64,000 nucleotides of DNA from Pseudomonas fulva (lineage in GTDB: Bacteria; Pseudomonadota; Gammaproteobacteria; Pseudomonadales; Pseudomonadaceae), in the NCBI RefSeq assembly GCF_015680705.1, contig NZ_JADNYP010000005.1, positions 1 through 64,000 of the forward strand. Reading direction: 5' to 3'. Under the pieces are notes generated by a model, which saw only the letters and a program-made list of their open reading frames with translations, ran no database searches and was not told the DNA's origin. Position 1 is the first letter of the stretch; every line of letters starts with the position of its first letter. A program made the translations under genes and the position numbers. Below are positions 17,880-27,154 of the stretch, piece by piece.

Positions 17880-18344
17880 ATGAACGCTATCGAACTGCTG
17901 GTCAACGACCACAAGACAGTCAAGAAACTGCTGGAAGAGCTGGAATCGACTACCGAGCGCGCGGTCAAGAAGCGCGCCGAGTTGCTGCACAAGCTCGAAT
18001 ACGAGCTGCAGCTGCATACGCAGATCGAAGAGCAGATCCTTTACCCGGCGTTCAAGGAAGCCGGCAAGAAGGAAGAAGCCAAGATGTACTACGAGGCCAA
18101 GGAAGAACACCGCGCTGTCGACTCGCTGGTGCTGCCGGACCTGCTCAACACCGAGACCGGCACCGTGGAGTTCTCCGGGCGTGTCAAGGTGATGAAAGAG
18201 CTGCTCGAACATCACATCGACGAGGAAGAGTCGGAGATGTTCCCCAAGGTCAGGGAGCTGTTCGACCAGCAGGCGCTCGAAGCGATGGGACAGCGCATGG
18301 AGGCGTTCAAGAAGCAGTACAAAGGCGCGCAGAACGCCGCCTGA
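17880..18344 (+). CDS. Hemerythrin HHE-domain protein
   Basis: The 154-residue, largely helical protein has the hemerythrin cation-binding histidine pattern. LLVNDHKTVKKLLEEL is near the N-terminus, with HTQIEEQILYPAF (about residues 45-58), EAKEEHRAVDSLV (about 76-88) and LEHHIDEEESEMFPKV (about 113-128). Such proteins bind a di-iron centre and are linked to oxygen, iron or oxidative-stress sensing; the exact role is unknown. GAGGTG lies four bases before the ATG at 17880. Small protein genes lie on both sides on the same strand. Confidence 0.9.
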   Translation: MNAIELLVNDHKTVKKLLEELESTTERAVKKRAELLHKLEYELQLHTQIEEQILYPAFKEAGKKEEAKMYYEAKEEHRAVDSLVLPDLLNTETGTVEFSGRVKVMKELLEHHIDEEESEMFPKVRELFDQQALEAMGQRMEAFKKQYKGAQNAA

Positions 18345-18412
18345 GCGGTGGCGCACGGTCGACGCTGAACGGCGAGACGTGCGCCGGTTGTCACTTGATG
18401 GAGCAAGGGATC

Positions 18413-18682
18413 ATGTCCAAGTACCTTTACCTTGTCAGCTACACCCATGACAACCAGGCCGGCACCTGCGAGCTGCACAGCGACGACGAGCAGGTCAGCG
18501 TCGAGCAGGCTCGCAACTATGTGCTGGGGGTGAACCGCTGGGAACTGGCGTCGATTACCGCCGTGCAGGTACAGCGCCAGCAGCGGTATCACGAGCCCGA
18601 CCTGGCGCCAGGCGCGCTGTCGGCGAGCCTGGGTGCCGGAGGCGGGCGGGAGCGGTCGTCGTGCTTGCCTGGTAGGGGATGA
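18413..18682 (+). CDS. Small protein of unknown function
   Basis: The 89-residue protein starts [12 protein letters not shown] with AAGGGA just upstream. Residues 1-60 look like a small folded domain with alternating beta strands (KYLYLVSYT and [12 protein letters not shown]); the C-terminal 30 residues are Gly/Arg/Ser-rich and may be disordered. It follows the hemerythrin gene by 68 bases on the same strand and may share its transcript. I do not recognise a family. The 256 bases between its stop and the end of metE hold nothing I can identify. Confidence 0.55.
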   Translation: MSKYLYLVSYTHDNQAGTCELHSDDEQVSVEQARNYVLGVNRWELASITAVQVQRQQRYHEPDLAPGALSASLGAGGGRERSSCLPGRG

Positions 18683-18938
18683 TTGCCGAGCGTTCCGGGG
18701 CCCGTCCCATTGCCCCGGAATCCACGGCTCGGACTGATCGATGGGACTGCAAGCACGGCCAACACCGCAGGCGCGGCCGCAGTGCCACGATGGCCCGCAA
18801 AAGCGGATCCGAGCACCAGGCCACTACCGCTGTCTCCCTCGCTGGCACGGCTCGTGCAGGAACTCCCCTTTTGAACCTGCCAGGTCCTGAGGCCGCAACG
18901 CAGCCCCCGAACCTGCCTCAAAGAGCTACCGCCGCGAC

Positions 18939-21245
18939 TCACCCCTCCAATTCACTCCGCAACTGCCGCGCCGCCGCCACCATGTTCACCAACGCCGCCT
19001 CGGTCTCCGGCCAGCCACGGGTCTTCAGCCCGCAATCGGGGTTGACCCACAGGCGCCGCGCCGGGATACGGCGTGCGGCCTTGCGCAGCAACTCGACCAT
19101 TTCCTCCTTGGCCGGCACCCGTGGCGAATGGATGTCGTACACGCCTGGTCCGATCTCGTTCGGGTAGGCGAAGCGCTCGAAGGCTTCGAGCAGCTCCATG
19201 TCCGAGCGCGAGGTCTCGATGGTGATCACGTCGGCGTCCATCGCCGCGATCGATTCGATCACATCGTTGAATTCGCTGTAGCACATGTGGGTATGGATCT
19301 GGGTATCGTCCCGCACCCCGGATGCGCACAGCCGGAAGGCTTCGCTGGCCCATTCCAGGTAGCCGGCCCAGGCGCTCTTGCGCAGCGGCAGGCCTTCACG
19401 GAAGGCGGCTTCGTCGATCTGCACGATGCGAATGCCGGCGGCCTCCAGATCGAGCACTTCGTCGCGAATGGCCAGGGCCAGTTGCCGGGCCTGGGCCTGG
19501 CCGCAGATGTCCTCGCGCGGGAACGACCACATCAGCATGGTCACCGGGCCGGTCAGCATGCCTTTCATGACCTTCTCGGTCAGGCCCTGGGCGTAGCGGA
19601 TCCATTCCACGGTCATGGCCTTCGGACGGCTCAGGTCGCCAAGGATGATCGCCGGCTTGACGCAGCGCGAACCATAGCTCTGTACCCAGCCGAAGCGGGT
19701 GAACGCATAGCCGTCCAACTGCTCGGCGAAATACTCGACCATGTCGTTACGCTCGGCCTCGCCGTGCACCAGCACATCCAGCCCCAGGTTCTCCTGGATC
19801 TGCACGGCATGCCGGATCTCGCTCTGCATGGCCTCGACATAGTCGGCCTCGGTCAACCGGCCTTGCTTGTACGACTGGCGTGCCAGGCGGATGGGGGAGG
19901 TCTGTGGAAACGAACCGATGGTCGTGGTGGGCAACGCGGGCAGCTCGAGACGGGCGCGCTGGCGCTCGATGCGTTGCTCGAATGGCGACTGGCGCTGGCT
20001 GTCGGCAGGCCTGATCGCCGCGACCCGGGCCTGCACGGCCGGCTTGTGGATGCGTGGCGAGGCAGCGCGGCTGGCCTGTGCGGCCCGGCTGCGGGCCAGC
20101 GCGGCAGTTACTTCCTGGGCCTCGGGCTGGTCGAGCGCCAGGGTCAGCACGGCCACTTCCCGGCATTTCTGCACGGCGAACGCCAGCCAGTCCTTCACCT
20201 GCTCATCGAGCTGGTCTTCGCGAGCCAGGTCCACCGGGCTGTGCAGCAGCGAACAGGACGGCGCCACCCACAGGCGTTCGCCCAGGCGTTCGGCGGCATG
20301 ACGTAGTACCTCGAGCGCCTTGTCCAGGTCGCAACGCCAGACATTGCGGCCATTGACCAGGCCGAGGGAGAGGACCTTGTAGGCCGGCAGCCGATCGAGG
20401 ATGGTCGGGTACTGCTCCGGTGCGCGTACCAGGTCGATGTGCAGACCGTCCACCGGCAGGTTGGCGGCCAGGCCCAGGTTGTCCTCAAGGCCGCCGAAGT
20501 AGGTGGCGACCAGCTTCTTCAACGGCGCGCGCTGGAGAATGTTGTAGACCCGCTCGTAGGCGTTCTTCCAGTCCTGGGGCAGGTCGAGCACCAGGATCGG
20601 TTCGTCGATCTGCACCCACTCCACGCCTTGGCCAGCCAGGCGCTGGAAGATCTGGTCATATATCGGTAGCAGGCGGTCGACCAGGTCGAGCTTGTCGAAG
20701 CCGCCGCCCTTGGTCTTGCCCAGCCACAGGTAAGTCAGCGGGCCGAGCAGCACGGGTTTCACCGCGTGGCCGAGCTGATGGGCTTCGTCGACTTCCTCGA
20801 ACAGTTGCTCCCAGCTCAGGGCAAACCGCTGCTGGGCAGTGAACTCCGGGACCAGGTAGTGATAGTTGGTGTCGAACCACTTGGTCATTTCCTGGGCGTG
20901 AGCATTGCCGCAGCAGCCTCGCGCGCTGCCCTGACTGGTACCGCGAGCCATGGCGAACAAGGTGTCCAGCGTCGGGCTGGCATCGCCGTGCGGGCGAAAG
21001 CGCTCGGGAATCACGCCAAAGGTCAGCGAGTGGGTCAGCACCTGGTCGTACCAGGCGAAGTCACCGGCCGGCAGCAGCTCGATGCCCGCCTGCTTCTGCG
21101 CCTGCCAGTGCGCGGCGCGCAGTTCGCGCCCGGTGGCACGCAGGCCGGCTTCGTCCAGCTCGCCCTTCCAGTAGGCTTCCAGAGCCTTCTTCAATTTTCG
21201 ATCGCGCCCGATGCGAGGAAAGCCCAGGTTGTGTGCGAAAGCCAT
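18939..21245 (-). CDS. metE: Cobalamin-independent methionine synthase
   Basis: The 768-residue enzyme transfers a methyl group from methyltetrahydrofolate-polyglutamate to homocysteine to make methionine without B12. It shows the N-terminal signature [20 protein letters not shown] (here [16 protein letters not shown]), the folate-binding segments, and C-terminal zinc and substrate motifs ([25 protein letters not shown]). Full family length supports an intact gene. I chose the second ATG at 21245, which has GGAG eight bases upstream, over the one at 21260. The upstream region is A/T-rich and could hold MetR sites, but I could not find a clear B12 riboswitch. Confidence 0.95.
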   Translation of the reverse strand: MAFAHNLGFPRIGRDRKLKKALEAYWKGELDEAGLRATGRELRAAHWQAQKQAGIELLPAGDFAWYDQVLTHSLTFGVIPERFRPHGDASPTLDTLFAMARGTSQGSARGCCGNAHAQEMTKWFDTNYHYLVPEFTAQQRFALSWEQLFEEVDEAHQLGHAVKPVLLGPLTYLWLGKTKGGGFDKLDLVDRLLPIYDQIFQRLAGQGVEWVQIDEPILVLDLPQDWKNAYERVYNILQRAPLKKLVATYFGGLEDNLGLAANLPVDGLHIDLVRAPEQYPTILDRLPAYKVLSLGLVNGRNVWRCDLDKALEVLRHAAERLGERLWVAPSCSLLHSPVDLAREDQLDEQVKDWLAFAVQKCREVAVLTLALDQPEAQEVTAALARSRAAQASRAASPRIHKPAVQARVAAIRPADSQRQSPFEQRIERQRARLELPALPTTTIGSFPQTSPIRLARQSYKQGRLTEADYVEAMQSEIRHAVQIQENLGLDVLVHGEAERNDMVEYFAEQLDGYAFTRFGWVQSYGSRCVKPAIILGDLSRPKAMTVEWIRYAQGLTEKVMKGMLTGPVTMLMWSFPREDICGQAQARQLALAIRDEVLDLEAAGIRIVQIDEAAFREGLPLRKSAWAGYLEWASEAFRLCASGVRDDTQIHTHMCYSEFNDVIESIAAMDADVITIETSRSDMELLEAFERFAYPNEIGPGVYDIHSPRVPAKEEMVELLRKAARRIPARRLWVNPDCGLKTRGWPETEAALVNMVAAARQLRSELEG

Positions 21246-21508
21246 GTAGCCAGTCTCCATGAATTGATGCGTTCATTCTGGAGAGTGGGCCTTTTTGAAA
21301 CAAACTCATTGAATTTATGTTTAAAACAAATTTTCCTCATGTTGTCGGCGGAAGGCGGTTGCCTGGCCAACGGCAGGTCGTTTGGAAAGCGCAGGGGCAG
21401 CCCTTAATATGTGTCGGATGACTTGTGGGTGTAGTCTCACCCTCTGATCAAGCGGAACCGCCGTGTGCCGGACGGTTCCTGAGCCCAACACCTGACGAGG
21501 TACAGACA

Positions 21509-22720
21509 TTGGCCATCATTCACCCTAAAGTCCGCGGTTTCATCTGCACCACGACCCATCCCAAGGGCTGCGAGCTCAACGTGCGTGACCAGATCGAAGC
21601 GACCCGCCAGCAAGGCGTGCGCGAAGACGGGCCGAAGAAGGTCCTGGTGATCGGTGCTTCCAGCGGTTACGGCCTGGCTGCGCGCATCACCGCGGCGTTC
21701 GGCTTCAAGGCCGATACCCTGGGCGTGTTCTTCGAGAAGCCGGGCACCGAGAGCAAGGCCGGGACGGCCGGCTGGTACAACGCCGCCGCGTTCGACAAGT
21801 TCGCCAAGGCCGAGGGCTTGTACAGCAAGTCGATCAATGGCGATGCCTTCTCCGACGAGGCCCGTGCCAAGGTCATCGAGCTGATCAAGAACGAAATGGG
21901 TGGCCAGGTCGACCTGGTGGTCTACTCCCTGGCATCGCCGGTGCGCAAGCTGCCGCAGACCGGCCAGGTGGTTCGCTCGGCGCTCAAGCCGATCGGCCAG
22001 CCGTACAAGTCGACTGCCATCGACACCAACAAGGACACCATCATCGAGGCGTCCATCGAGCCGGCCAGCGAGCAGGAAATCGCCGACACCGTCACCGTCA
22101 TGGGGGGCCAGGACTGGCAGCTGTGGATCGATGCGCTGGCCGAGGCCGGTGTTCTGGCCCAGGGCGCGCGTACCGTCGCCTTCAGCTACATCGGCACCGA
22201 GATCACCTGGCCGATCTACTGGCATGGCGCGCTGGGCAAGGCCAAGCAGGACCTGGACGATACCGCCATGCGTCTGGACGCCAAGCTGTCCGGCGAAGTC
22301 GGCGGTGGCGCCAACGTGGCGGTGCTCAAGTCGGTGGTGACCCAGGCCAGCTCGGCCATCCCGGTGATGCCGCTGTACCTGTCGATGGTCTTCAAGGTCA
22401 TGAAGGAACAGGGCCTTCACGAAGGCACCGGCGAGCAGCTCAACCGCATGTTCCGCGAGCGCATGTACCGCGCCGACGGCCAGCCGGGCGAGGTCGACGA
22501 GAAGGGCCGCCTGCGCCTGGACGACTGGGAGCTGCGTGACGACGTGCAGGACGCCTGCAAGGCCCTATGGCCGCGGGTCACCACCGAAAACCTGTTTGAG
22601 CTGACCGATTACGCGGGCTACAAGCGTGAGTTCCTGAACCTGTTCGGCTTCGAGCGCAGCGATGTCGACTACGACGAGGACGTTGCGACCGACGTGCAAT
22701 TCGACTGCATTCAGCTATAA
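21509..22720 (+). CDS. fabV: Trans-2-enoyl-ACP/CoA reductase FabV
   Basis: The 403-residue NADH-dependent enoyl reductase catalyses the last step of fatty-acid elongation; this isoform is known for triclosan resistance. Diagnostic features are the N-terminal [20 protein letters not shown], the Rossmann segment [13 protein letters not shown] (about 48-60) and the Y-x8-K active site (Tyr237 and Lys246 in [10 protein letters not shown]). The start appears to be a TTG at 21509 preceded by GAGGTACAGACA, since the family begins exactly there (M-A-I-I-H-P). The in-frame ATG at 21425 would add 28 residues of no similarity. A strong terminator follows. Confidence 0.93.
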   Translation: MAIIHPKVRGFICTTTHPKGCELNVRDQIEATRQQGVREDGPKKVLVIGASSGYGLAARITAAFGFKADTLGVFFEKPGTESKAGTAGWYNAAAFDKFAKAEGLYSKSINGDAFSDEARAKVIELIKNEMGGQVDLVVYSLASPVRKLPQTGQVVRSALKPIGQPYKSTAIDTNKDTIIEASIEPASEQEIADTVTVMGGQDWQLWIDALAEAGVLAQGARTVAFSYIGTEITWPIYWHGALGKAKQDLDDTAMRLDAKLSGEVGGGANVAVLKSVVTQASSAIPVMPLYLSMVFKVMKEQGLHEGTGEQLNRMFRERMYRADGQPGEVDEKGRLRLDDWELRDDVQDACKALWPRVTTENLFELTDYAGYKREFLNLFGFERSDVDYDEDVATDVQFDCIQL

Positions 22721-22734
22721 GGTTTCATTCCAGT

Positions 22735-22765
22735 CCCGCGCGCTTTCGAAGTGCGCGGGATTTCT
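22735..22765 (+). terminator. Rho-independent terminator after fabV
   Basis: CCCGCGC and GCGCGGG arms (22735-22741 and 22753-22759) with an inner CTT/AAG pair, followed by ATTTCTTTC. It ends the fabV transcript and argues against a GNAT-gene start at 22751. Confidence 0.8.
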
Positions 22766-22879
22766 TTCGATCTGAAACTATTTGAAACAAAGTATTTCCT
22801 GCAATCGCCGCGCATTCTGCCCATACCTGACCTATACCGCTATCTGGGGAGTACGTTAAACCAGCTAGGGGGACGGGAT

Positions 22880-23560
22880 GTGGGTACGATTGCGCTGCTG
22901 CAGCGACTCAGGCGCAAGGGCCTGAAACGTTCACTGAAAACAGCTTTTGAACGGTATGTGTTCTTTCACTGGGAACTGATCTGGACGGAGCGGGACCTGA
23001 AGCTGCCGGTAGAGCAGGTCAGGCTGCGCGATCATCCGCCGCTCACTCGCCTGGACATCACCCCGGCCGAAATCCATCGTTTCGAGCGCCACTTCGGCGA
23101 CCGTGTCGAGGTGATGCGAGAGTTTGCCGAGCAGGGCCACATCGGTCACATGTGGGTGGACGAGGCGGGCGATGTGGTGGGCGTGATGTGGTCCACGACC
23201 AGCGATTACCACGACAAGCACTACTATGGATGCACGTTCAAGGTGCAGCCAGGGCAATACTTCGCCCACAGCGGGGAGCTGATCCGGCGCTACTACGGCA
23301 CGCGACTGTCGCACACGGCACAGGTGACGATGTGGAAGGCCATGCTCGACAAAGGCTGCACGTCGACCATCGACGTCGTCGAAAGCCACAACGTACCGGC
23401 CATGCGCCTGCACCTGCGCATGGGCTACACCGAGATGGGGCGCATCACTCATGTGTACGGGCTGTTCGGGCGCTGGCGGCTGTTCCGCGAAACCACCTAC
23501 GAGGGCTCACGCCTCGAGCAGCTGTGCAGGCCCGTGCCTCGGGCCGTGCCGGCCACCTGA
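22880..23560 (+). CDS. GNAT-family N-acetyltransferase-like protein
   Basis: The protein has a C-terminal GNAT fold: VEVMREFAEQG, GDVVGVMWSTTS, then VVESHNVPAMRLHLRMGYTEMGR, which is the typical segment N-x-x-x-x-x-L-x-x-x-x-G-F/Y. The substrate is unknown. The open frame runs up to 22751, but that lies inside the fabV terminator. The GTG at 22880 (VGTIALLQRLRRKG) has GGGGGACGGG just upstream and gives 226 residues, so I chose it with moderate trust. The first 60 residues are basic and of unknown role. The gene is convergent with the HopJ-family gene 44 bases later. Confidence 0.72.
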   Translation: MGTIALLQRLRRKGLKRSLKTAFERYVFFHWELIWTERDLKLPVEQVRLRDHPPLTRLDITPAEIHRFERHFGDRVEVMREFAEQGHIGHMWVDEAGDVVGVMWSTTSDYHDKHYYGCTFKVQPGQYFAHSGELIRRYYGTRLSHTAQVTMWKAMLDKGCTSTIDVVESHNVPAMRLHLRMGYTEMGRITHVYGLFGRWRLFRETTYEGSRLEQLCRPVPRAVPAT

Positions 23561-23604
23561 AGCGGCCGTGGCCCGGTCGGACCCTGGCCACGGCAAGGCT
23601 TCGC

Positions 23605-23946
23605 TCAGGCCAGGCGCTGCAACGGTTGGGCGGCGAACCTGACGCCGGCCAGGCCGTGGGCAATCAGGGAGCGGATGTTGGCATGGTCGCTGCCATCCGG
23701 GGTGGCCTGCACGCTGCGGTAGTGTTCACCGAACGCCAGCAGGGCTTCCTGGTCGCTCAGACCTTCGAGCAGGGCCAGGCCCAGGGTCTTGCAGGAGCCT
23801 TCGTTCTGCCCGGCGGCGTTATGCACTTGGCCATTCTCGAAGGCTTGCGGCGTGTAGCGGTAGTTGTCGGCGATGAAGGCCAGCGTGTCGGCGAACGTGT
23901 GTTCGCCGCTGGTCAGGCTGGCGCGCAAGGTGGCAAGATCAGTCAC
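23605..23946 (-). CDS. HopJ-family small protein
   Basis: The 113-residue protein matches the HopJ family (FADTLAFIADNYRYTPQAF, GQNEGSCKTLGLALLEGL, FGEHYRSVQATPDGSDHANIR). The family was named after a proposed type III effector, but here it is a chromosomal housekeeping-like gene, and I see nothing to suggest secretion. The start is a GTG at 23946, which overlaps the end of the DUF1244 gene by 8 bases. The function is unknown. It is the last gene of the folM-DUF1244-HopJ operon. Confidence 0.85.
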   Translation of the reverse strand: MTDLATLRASLTSGEHTFADTLAFIADNYRYTPQAFENGQVHNAAGQNEGSCKTLGLALLEGLSDQEALLAFGEHYRSVQATPDGSDHANIRSLIAHGLAGVRFAAQPLQRLA

Positions 23947-24235
23947 GGGGTTTTCCTTTTTCGAACGCCGCCTGCTGCTCGGCGCTGGCTTCTTTCTGGT
24001 ATTGGCTTTTCCACTCGGCGTAAGGCATGCCGTACACCGCTTCGCGGGCATCGTCCAGGCTCAGGTCGAGCTGACGTTCGTCAGCGGCGGCCTTGTACCA
24101 CTTGGACAGGCAATTGCGGCAGAACCCGGACAGGTTCATCAGGTCGATGTTCTGCACGTCGGTGCGCTCACGCAGGTGGGCGACCAGGCGGCGGAAGGCG
24201 GCGGCTTCGAGTTCGAGCTGTTCTTGAGGAGTCAT
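23939..24235 (-). CDS. DUF1244-family protein
   Basis: The 98-residue protein matches DUF1244: AFRRLVAHLRERTDVQNID, LMNLSGFCRNCLSKWYK, YGMPYAEWKSQYQKEA. The two cysteines in CRNC could bind metal. Its role is unknown. It starts 9 bases after folM and overlaps the HopJ-family gene by 8 bases, so the three are translated as one operon. Confidence 0.88.
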   Translation of the reverse strand: MTPQEQLELEAAAFRRLVAHLRERTDVQNIDLMNLSGFCRNCLSKWYKAAADERQLDLSLDDAREAVYGMPYAEWKSQYQKEASAEQQAAFEKGKPRD

Positions 24236-24244
24236 GGGCGTCTC

Positions 24245-24937
24245 TCAGGCGATTCGGTTCTTCAGATGGCGGCCACCATTGATGACCACCTGGCTGCCCG
24301 TGCTGTAGCGGCTTTCGAGCAGGAACATGACCGCTTCGATCAAGGGCTCGGCTCCGGGCTCGAATTCCAGCAGGGCTTTTTTCAACGCATGTTCGCGATA
24401 GGCCTGGTCGCCGTCTTCCTTGAAGATCAGCAGGCCAGGCAGGATACCGTTGACGCGCACCCTCGGCGCGTACTTTTCGGCGAATGACAGCACCATGTTC
24501 TGCAGCGCCGCCTTGGTGGCGGCATAGCCGATGTGGCTCTTGCTGCCACGCGAGGAGGTTTCGTCGCAGATATGGATGATGTCGGCCTTGTCCACCTTGG
24601 CCAGCTGGTCGGCCAGGGCCAGGTTGAGATGATAGGGCGCCTCGACGTGCAGGCGGAACATGGTATCCAGGTTGGCCAGGCCGTCTTCGAGCCACAGCGA
24701 AGCGTTGTGGATGATTGCCCGCAAGCCTGGATACCCGGTTTGCAGGTGCTCGACCAGCGCTAGCCGGTCGGCCTCGCGGCAAAGATCGGCCTGGAACTGG
24801 ATGATGTTCGGGTGCGCCGCCTCGGGGCGGATGCTGCGGCTGGCGCTGACCACCGTGTGGCCGGCCTTGGCCAGTTCGAGCGCCAGCGCCAGCCCGACCC
24901 GCTGGCTGGCTCCGGTTACGAGGATTGGGCTGTTCAT
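24245..24937 (-). CDS. folM: Dihydromonapterin reductase FolM (SDR family)
   Basis: The 230-residue short-chain dehydrogenase has ILVTGASQRVGLALALELAK at the N-terminus (NADPH binding) and the catalytic Tyr-x-x-x-Lys in IGYAATKAAL. VVINGGRHLKNR closes the protein. The expected reaction is reduction of dihydromonapterin to tetrahydromonapterin, a cofactor of phenylalanine hydroxylase in Pseudomonas. The start is uncertain: ATG 24937 (MNSPILVTG) fits the family, but an upstream ATG at 24970 or a TTG in between are possible, and none has a strong ribosome binding site. It is divergent from the MerR gene. Confidence 0.82.
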   Translation of the reverse strand: MNSPILVTGASQRVGLALALELAKAGHTVVSASRSIRPEAAHPNIIQFQADLCREADRLALVEHLQTGYPGLRAIIHNASLWLEDGLANLDTMFRLHVEAPYHLNLALADQLAKVDKADIIHICDETSSRGSKSHIGYAATKAALQNMVLSFAEKYAPRVRVNGILPGLLIFKEDGDQAYREHALKKALLEFEPGAEPLIEAVMFLLESRYSTGSQVVINGGRHLKNRIA

Positions 24938-25095
24938 GTTCTGCGCGGTCAATTCATCGGTCTTCGGCATGGATGGGCCCAGCATACCCGAACTGCCGTA
25001 CCGCGTGCGCCCCTTCGCCTGCGGGGAGCCAGGAACGTTGGCCGACGCAAGGGCGCCGCGCGACAGAATTCGTCGCGTAGACTGTAGGCCTTCCG

Positions 25096-26055
25096 ATGCC
25101 AGACGATCGACCCATGGAATCCCAGCCCAGCACCCCTGACCTGTACATCGACGTCACCGCCGAGGGGCTTCTGCCGATTCGCGAAGTGGCCCGTCTGACC
25201 GGCGTCAACCCGGTGACCTTGCGCGCCTGGGAGCGTCGTCATGGGCTGATCGAGCCGACGCGCACCGCAAGCGGTCATCGCCTGTATACCCTCGCGGATG
25301 TGGAGGACATCCGGCGGATCCTGGGCTGGCTCGAGCGTGGCGTGGCGGTGAGCCGAGTCGGTTGCATCCTTGCGCGCGAACGCCTGGCCCGGGAAGATGC
25401 CGGCGGCACGGCAGCGCCTGGCGAGCATGCCTGGTGGCGCGCGCAGTTGCGTCAGGCAGCGCACGCCTTCGATGCGCCAGCGCTGCAGCGATTGTGTACG
25501 CAACTGACGGCCCGCCAGGCTCGCGAGCAGGTTTTCGGCCAGCTGCTGGTGCCGCTGTGGCAGGCGCTGCGCGGTGGGCAGCAGGCATTTGGCCAGACCA
25601 GCGAGTGGCTTTTTCTCGATCAGCAATTGCGGGCCTGGGCACACCAGCAACTGAGCGCGGACCATGAGCCGCAGGGGCGCCAGGTCGTGCTGGCTGGGCT
25701 CCTGGCACATTGTCCCGAGCTCGAGCTGTTGCTGGCTGGCCTGCTGCTAGGTGGGCAAGGGCTCAATGTCACGGTGCTGCCGATCGGGCAGCCGCTGGAA
25801 GAATTGCCCCTGGTGGTCGAGCGCATGGCGCCGGCAGCGCTGGTGCTGTTCTGCAACCAACCCGCCTTGCCTCGGCTGGAGCGGCGTCTGCAGCGCTTGG
25901 CCGGCGCGGTGGCATGCCCGCTGCTGCTGGCCGGCGAGGTCGCCGAGCAGATCGGGGACGGCCTGGCAGGCGGCGCGGTGGGGCTGCTCGGCGGCGATGG
26001 CAGGACCATGCGCCGCCGCCTGCGGCAATTCCTGAAAAGTTACAGCGAGACCTGA
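25096..26055 (+). CDS. MerR-family regulator with CarH-like C-terminal region
   Basis: The 319-residue protein has an N-terminal MerR DNA-binding domain (IREVARLTGVNPVTLRAWER, about residues 26-95). The C-terminal region has the layout of CarH/LitR-type light- and B12-responsive regulators. The cobalamin motifs expected there (W-x(n)-E-H and D/E-x-H-x-x-G) are not visible, so direct B12 binding seems unlikely. Related P. putida regulators (PplR type) work together with a LOV photoreceptor. A short LOV gene lies about 1 kb away on the opposite strand, so I infer a role in light response. It overlaps the convergent PilZ gene by 16 bases. Confidence 0.82.
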   Translation: MPDDRPMESQPSTPDLYIDVTAEGLLPIREVARLTGVNPVTLRAWERRHGLIEPTRTASGHRLYTLADVEDIRRILGWLERGVAVSRVGCILARERLAREDAGGTAAPGEHAWWRAQLRQAAHAFDAPALQRLCTQLTARQAREQVFGQLLVPLWQALRGGQQAFGQTSEWLFLDQQLRAWAHQQLSADHEPQGRQVVLAGLLAHCPELELLLAGLLLGGQGLNVTVLPIGQPLEELPLVVERMAPAALVLFCNQPALPRLERRLQRLAGAVACPLLLAGEVAEQIGDGLAGGAVGLLGGDGRTMRRRLRQFLKSYSET

Positions 26056-26654
26056 GTGTGCAGGTCGGGGTGGGCCTGGCGATGGGCCTGGAGGATATAG
26101 TCGCGCAAGCGCTCGATGGCCTCCTCGGAGCTGCTGCTCAGGTCGTAGGCGGCCAGCCTGGCATGGATACGCCGACGTAGCACGCCGCTCAGGTCGATCG
26201 GCAGGCCCGTGCCGGGGGCGAAGCGCAGGTCGAAGCGGGCAGGCGCCTGTGGCAGGTCACGCACTTCCAGCAGCGCGCCCTTGAGCGAGATGTCCCGCAC
26301 GAACAGCCCGCTGCGCTTGCCTTGTGCGTCGAGCAGGGGCAGCGGCGTGGCCAGGGCCAGACGCCACGGACGCAGCCTTGGCCCATCTTCGTAGATGTCC
26401 GGCGCGCCCAGTTGCAGGTGCAGGGAGTGGGATTCATCCTCGACCAGCTGCAGCGGAAAGCTGATCTGCTGGTTGTTGAAATGCGCCTGCAGGGTGACTT
26501 GCTCGTTGGCCACCAGGCGGGTGAGCAAGTCCTTGAGCCGGCGATCGCCGTTGACCTGCAAACCTGACGTGGGTGCCTGGTCGAGCGGCGAAACCTGCTG
26601 CATGTCCAGGATGAAATCCAGTTCATCCTTGGTAAGAAGAGCGTCTGCTTGCAT
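26040..26654 (-). CDS. PilZ-domain c-di-GMP receptor (YcgR-like)
   Basis: The protein has an N-terminal PilZN/YcgR-N-like region (about residues 20-110) and a C-terminal PilZ domain. In the PilZ domain, RPWRLALATPLPL supplies arginines and VRDISLKGALLEV is the D-x-S-x-x-G motif. It should bind c-di-GMP and change motility or surface behaviour; its partner is unknown. The start is unclear: ATG 26654 is used here, a TTG at 26675 has GGAG upstream, and a TTG at 26720 overlaps the LOV stop codon. It lies directly downstream of the LOV gene on the same strand and is probably co-transcribed with it. Confidence 0.8.
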   Translation of the reverse strand: MQADALLTKDELDFILDMQQVSPLDQAPTSGLQVNGDRRLKDLLTRLVANEQVTLQAHFNNQQISFPLQLVEDESHSLHLQLGAPDIYEDGPRLRPWRLALATPLPLLDAQGKRSGLFVRDISLKGALLEVRDLPQAPARFDLRFAPGTGLPIDLSGVLRRRIHARLAAYDLSSSSEEAIERLRDYILQAHRQAHPDLHTQVSL

Positions 26655-26716
26655 GTCCGAACTCGAAGGTTGCAATCGTGCGACTCCACGGATGGACCGT
26701 GGCGACGGTGCTTGGT

Positions 26717-27154
26717 TCAAAGGCGGTGGAGGTTTTCCAGCTCGTCCAGCCGGTTCCTCAGCTGGGCAAGCTCGCGCTCCAGTTCCACCTGGCGACTCAC
26801 ATCCTTTTGCACGCCAATGTAGTAGAGACGCTGATCTGTCTCGTCACGCACGGGGGTGATCGACAGTTCGTTCCAGAAGGCGCTGCCGTCCTTGCGGTAG
26901 TTGCGCATGATCTCCCGGCAGGGCTGGCCCTCGGCCATGGCCTTGCGGATCCGCAGGCGCGCCAGTTGATCGCGATCGTTGCCCTGCAGGAAACGGCAGT
27001 CCTGATAGAGGATCTCGCTGGCGGCGAAGCCGGTCAGGCGCTCGAACGCCGCGTTCACATAGATCAGGATGGTGTCGTCACCTTCCTGTTCGGCGATCAC
27101 GATGCCGTCGTTGGAGGCATCGACCATGGCGTGCAGCAATTGAGCGTCGATCAT
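26717..27154 (-). CDS. Short LOV-domain blue-light photoreceptor (PpSB1-LOV-like)
   Basis: The 145-residue protein is a single LOV core with short N- and C-terminal helices and no output domain. The photoactive cysteine is Cys53 in DCRFLQG, which forms the adduct with FMN. Arg61 and Arg66 are present; in the P. putida protein PpSB1-LOV these contact the FMN phosphate and go with very slow dark recovery, so a slow photocycle is predicted. The C-terminal helix (SRQVELERELAQLRNRLDEL) is a likely dimer coiled coil. It precedes a PilZ gene on the same strand and lies near a MerR regulator gene, suggesting light control of transcription and perhaps of c-di-GMP response. Confidence 0.93.
   Translation of the reverse strand: MIDAQLLHAMVDASNDGIVIAEQEGDDTILIYVNAAFERLTGFAASEILYQDCRFLQGNDRDQLARLRIRKAMAEGQPCREIMRNYRKDGSAFWNELSITPVRDETDQRLYYIGVQKDVSRQVELERELAQLRNRLDELENLHRL

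Noticed and set aside
21246..21424. Cobalamin or SAM riboswitch upstream of metE
   Set aside because: No B12-box or SAM-type core was found in the short A/T-rich leader.
22751..22879. N-terminal extension of the GNAT gene up to 22751
   Set aside because: The extension begins inside the fabV terminator hairpin and lacks a ribosome binding site.
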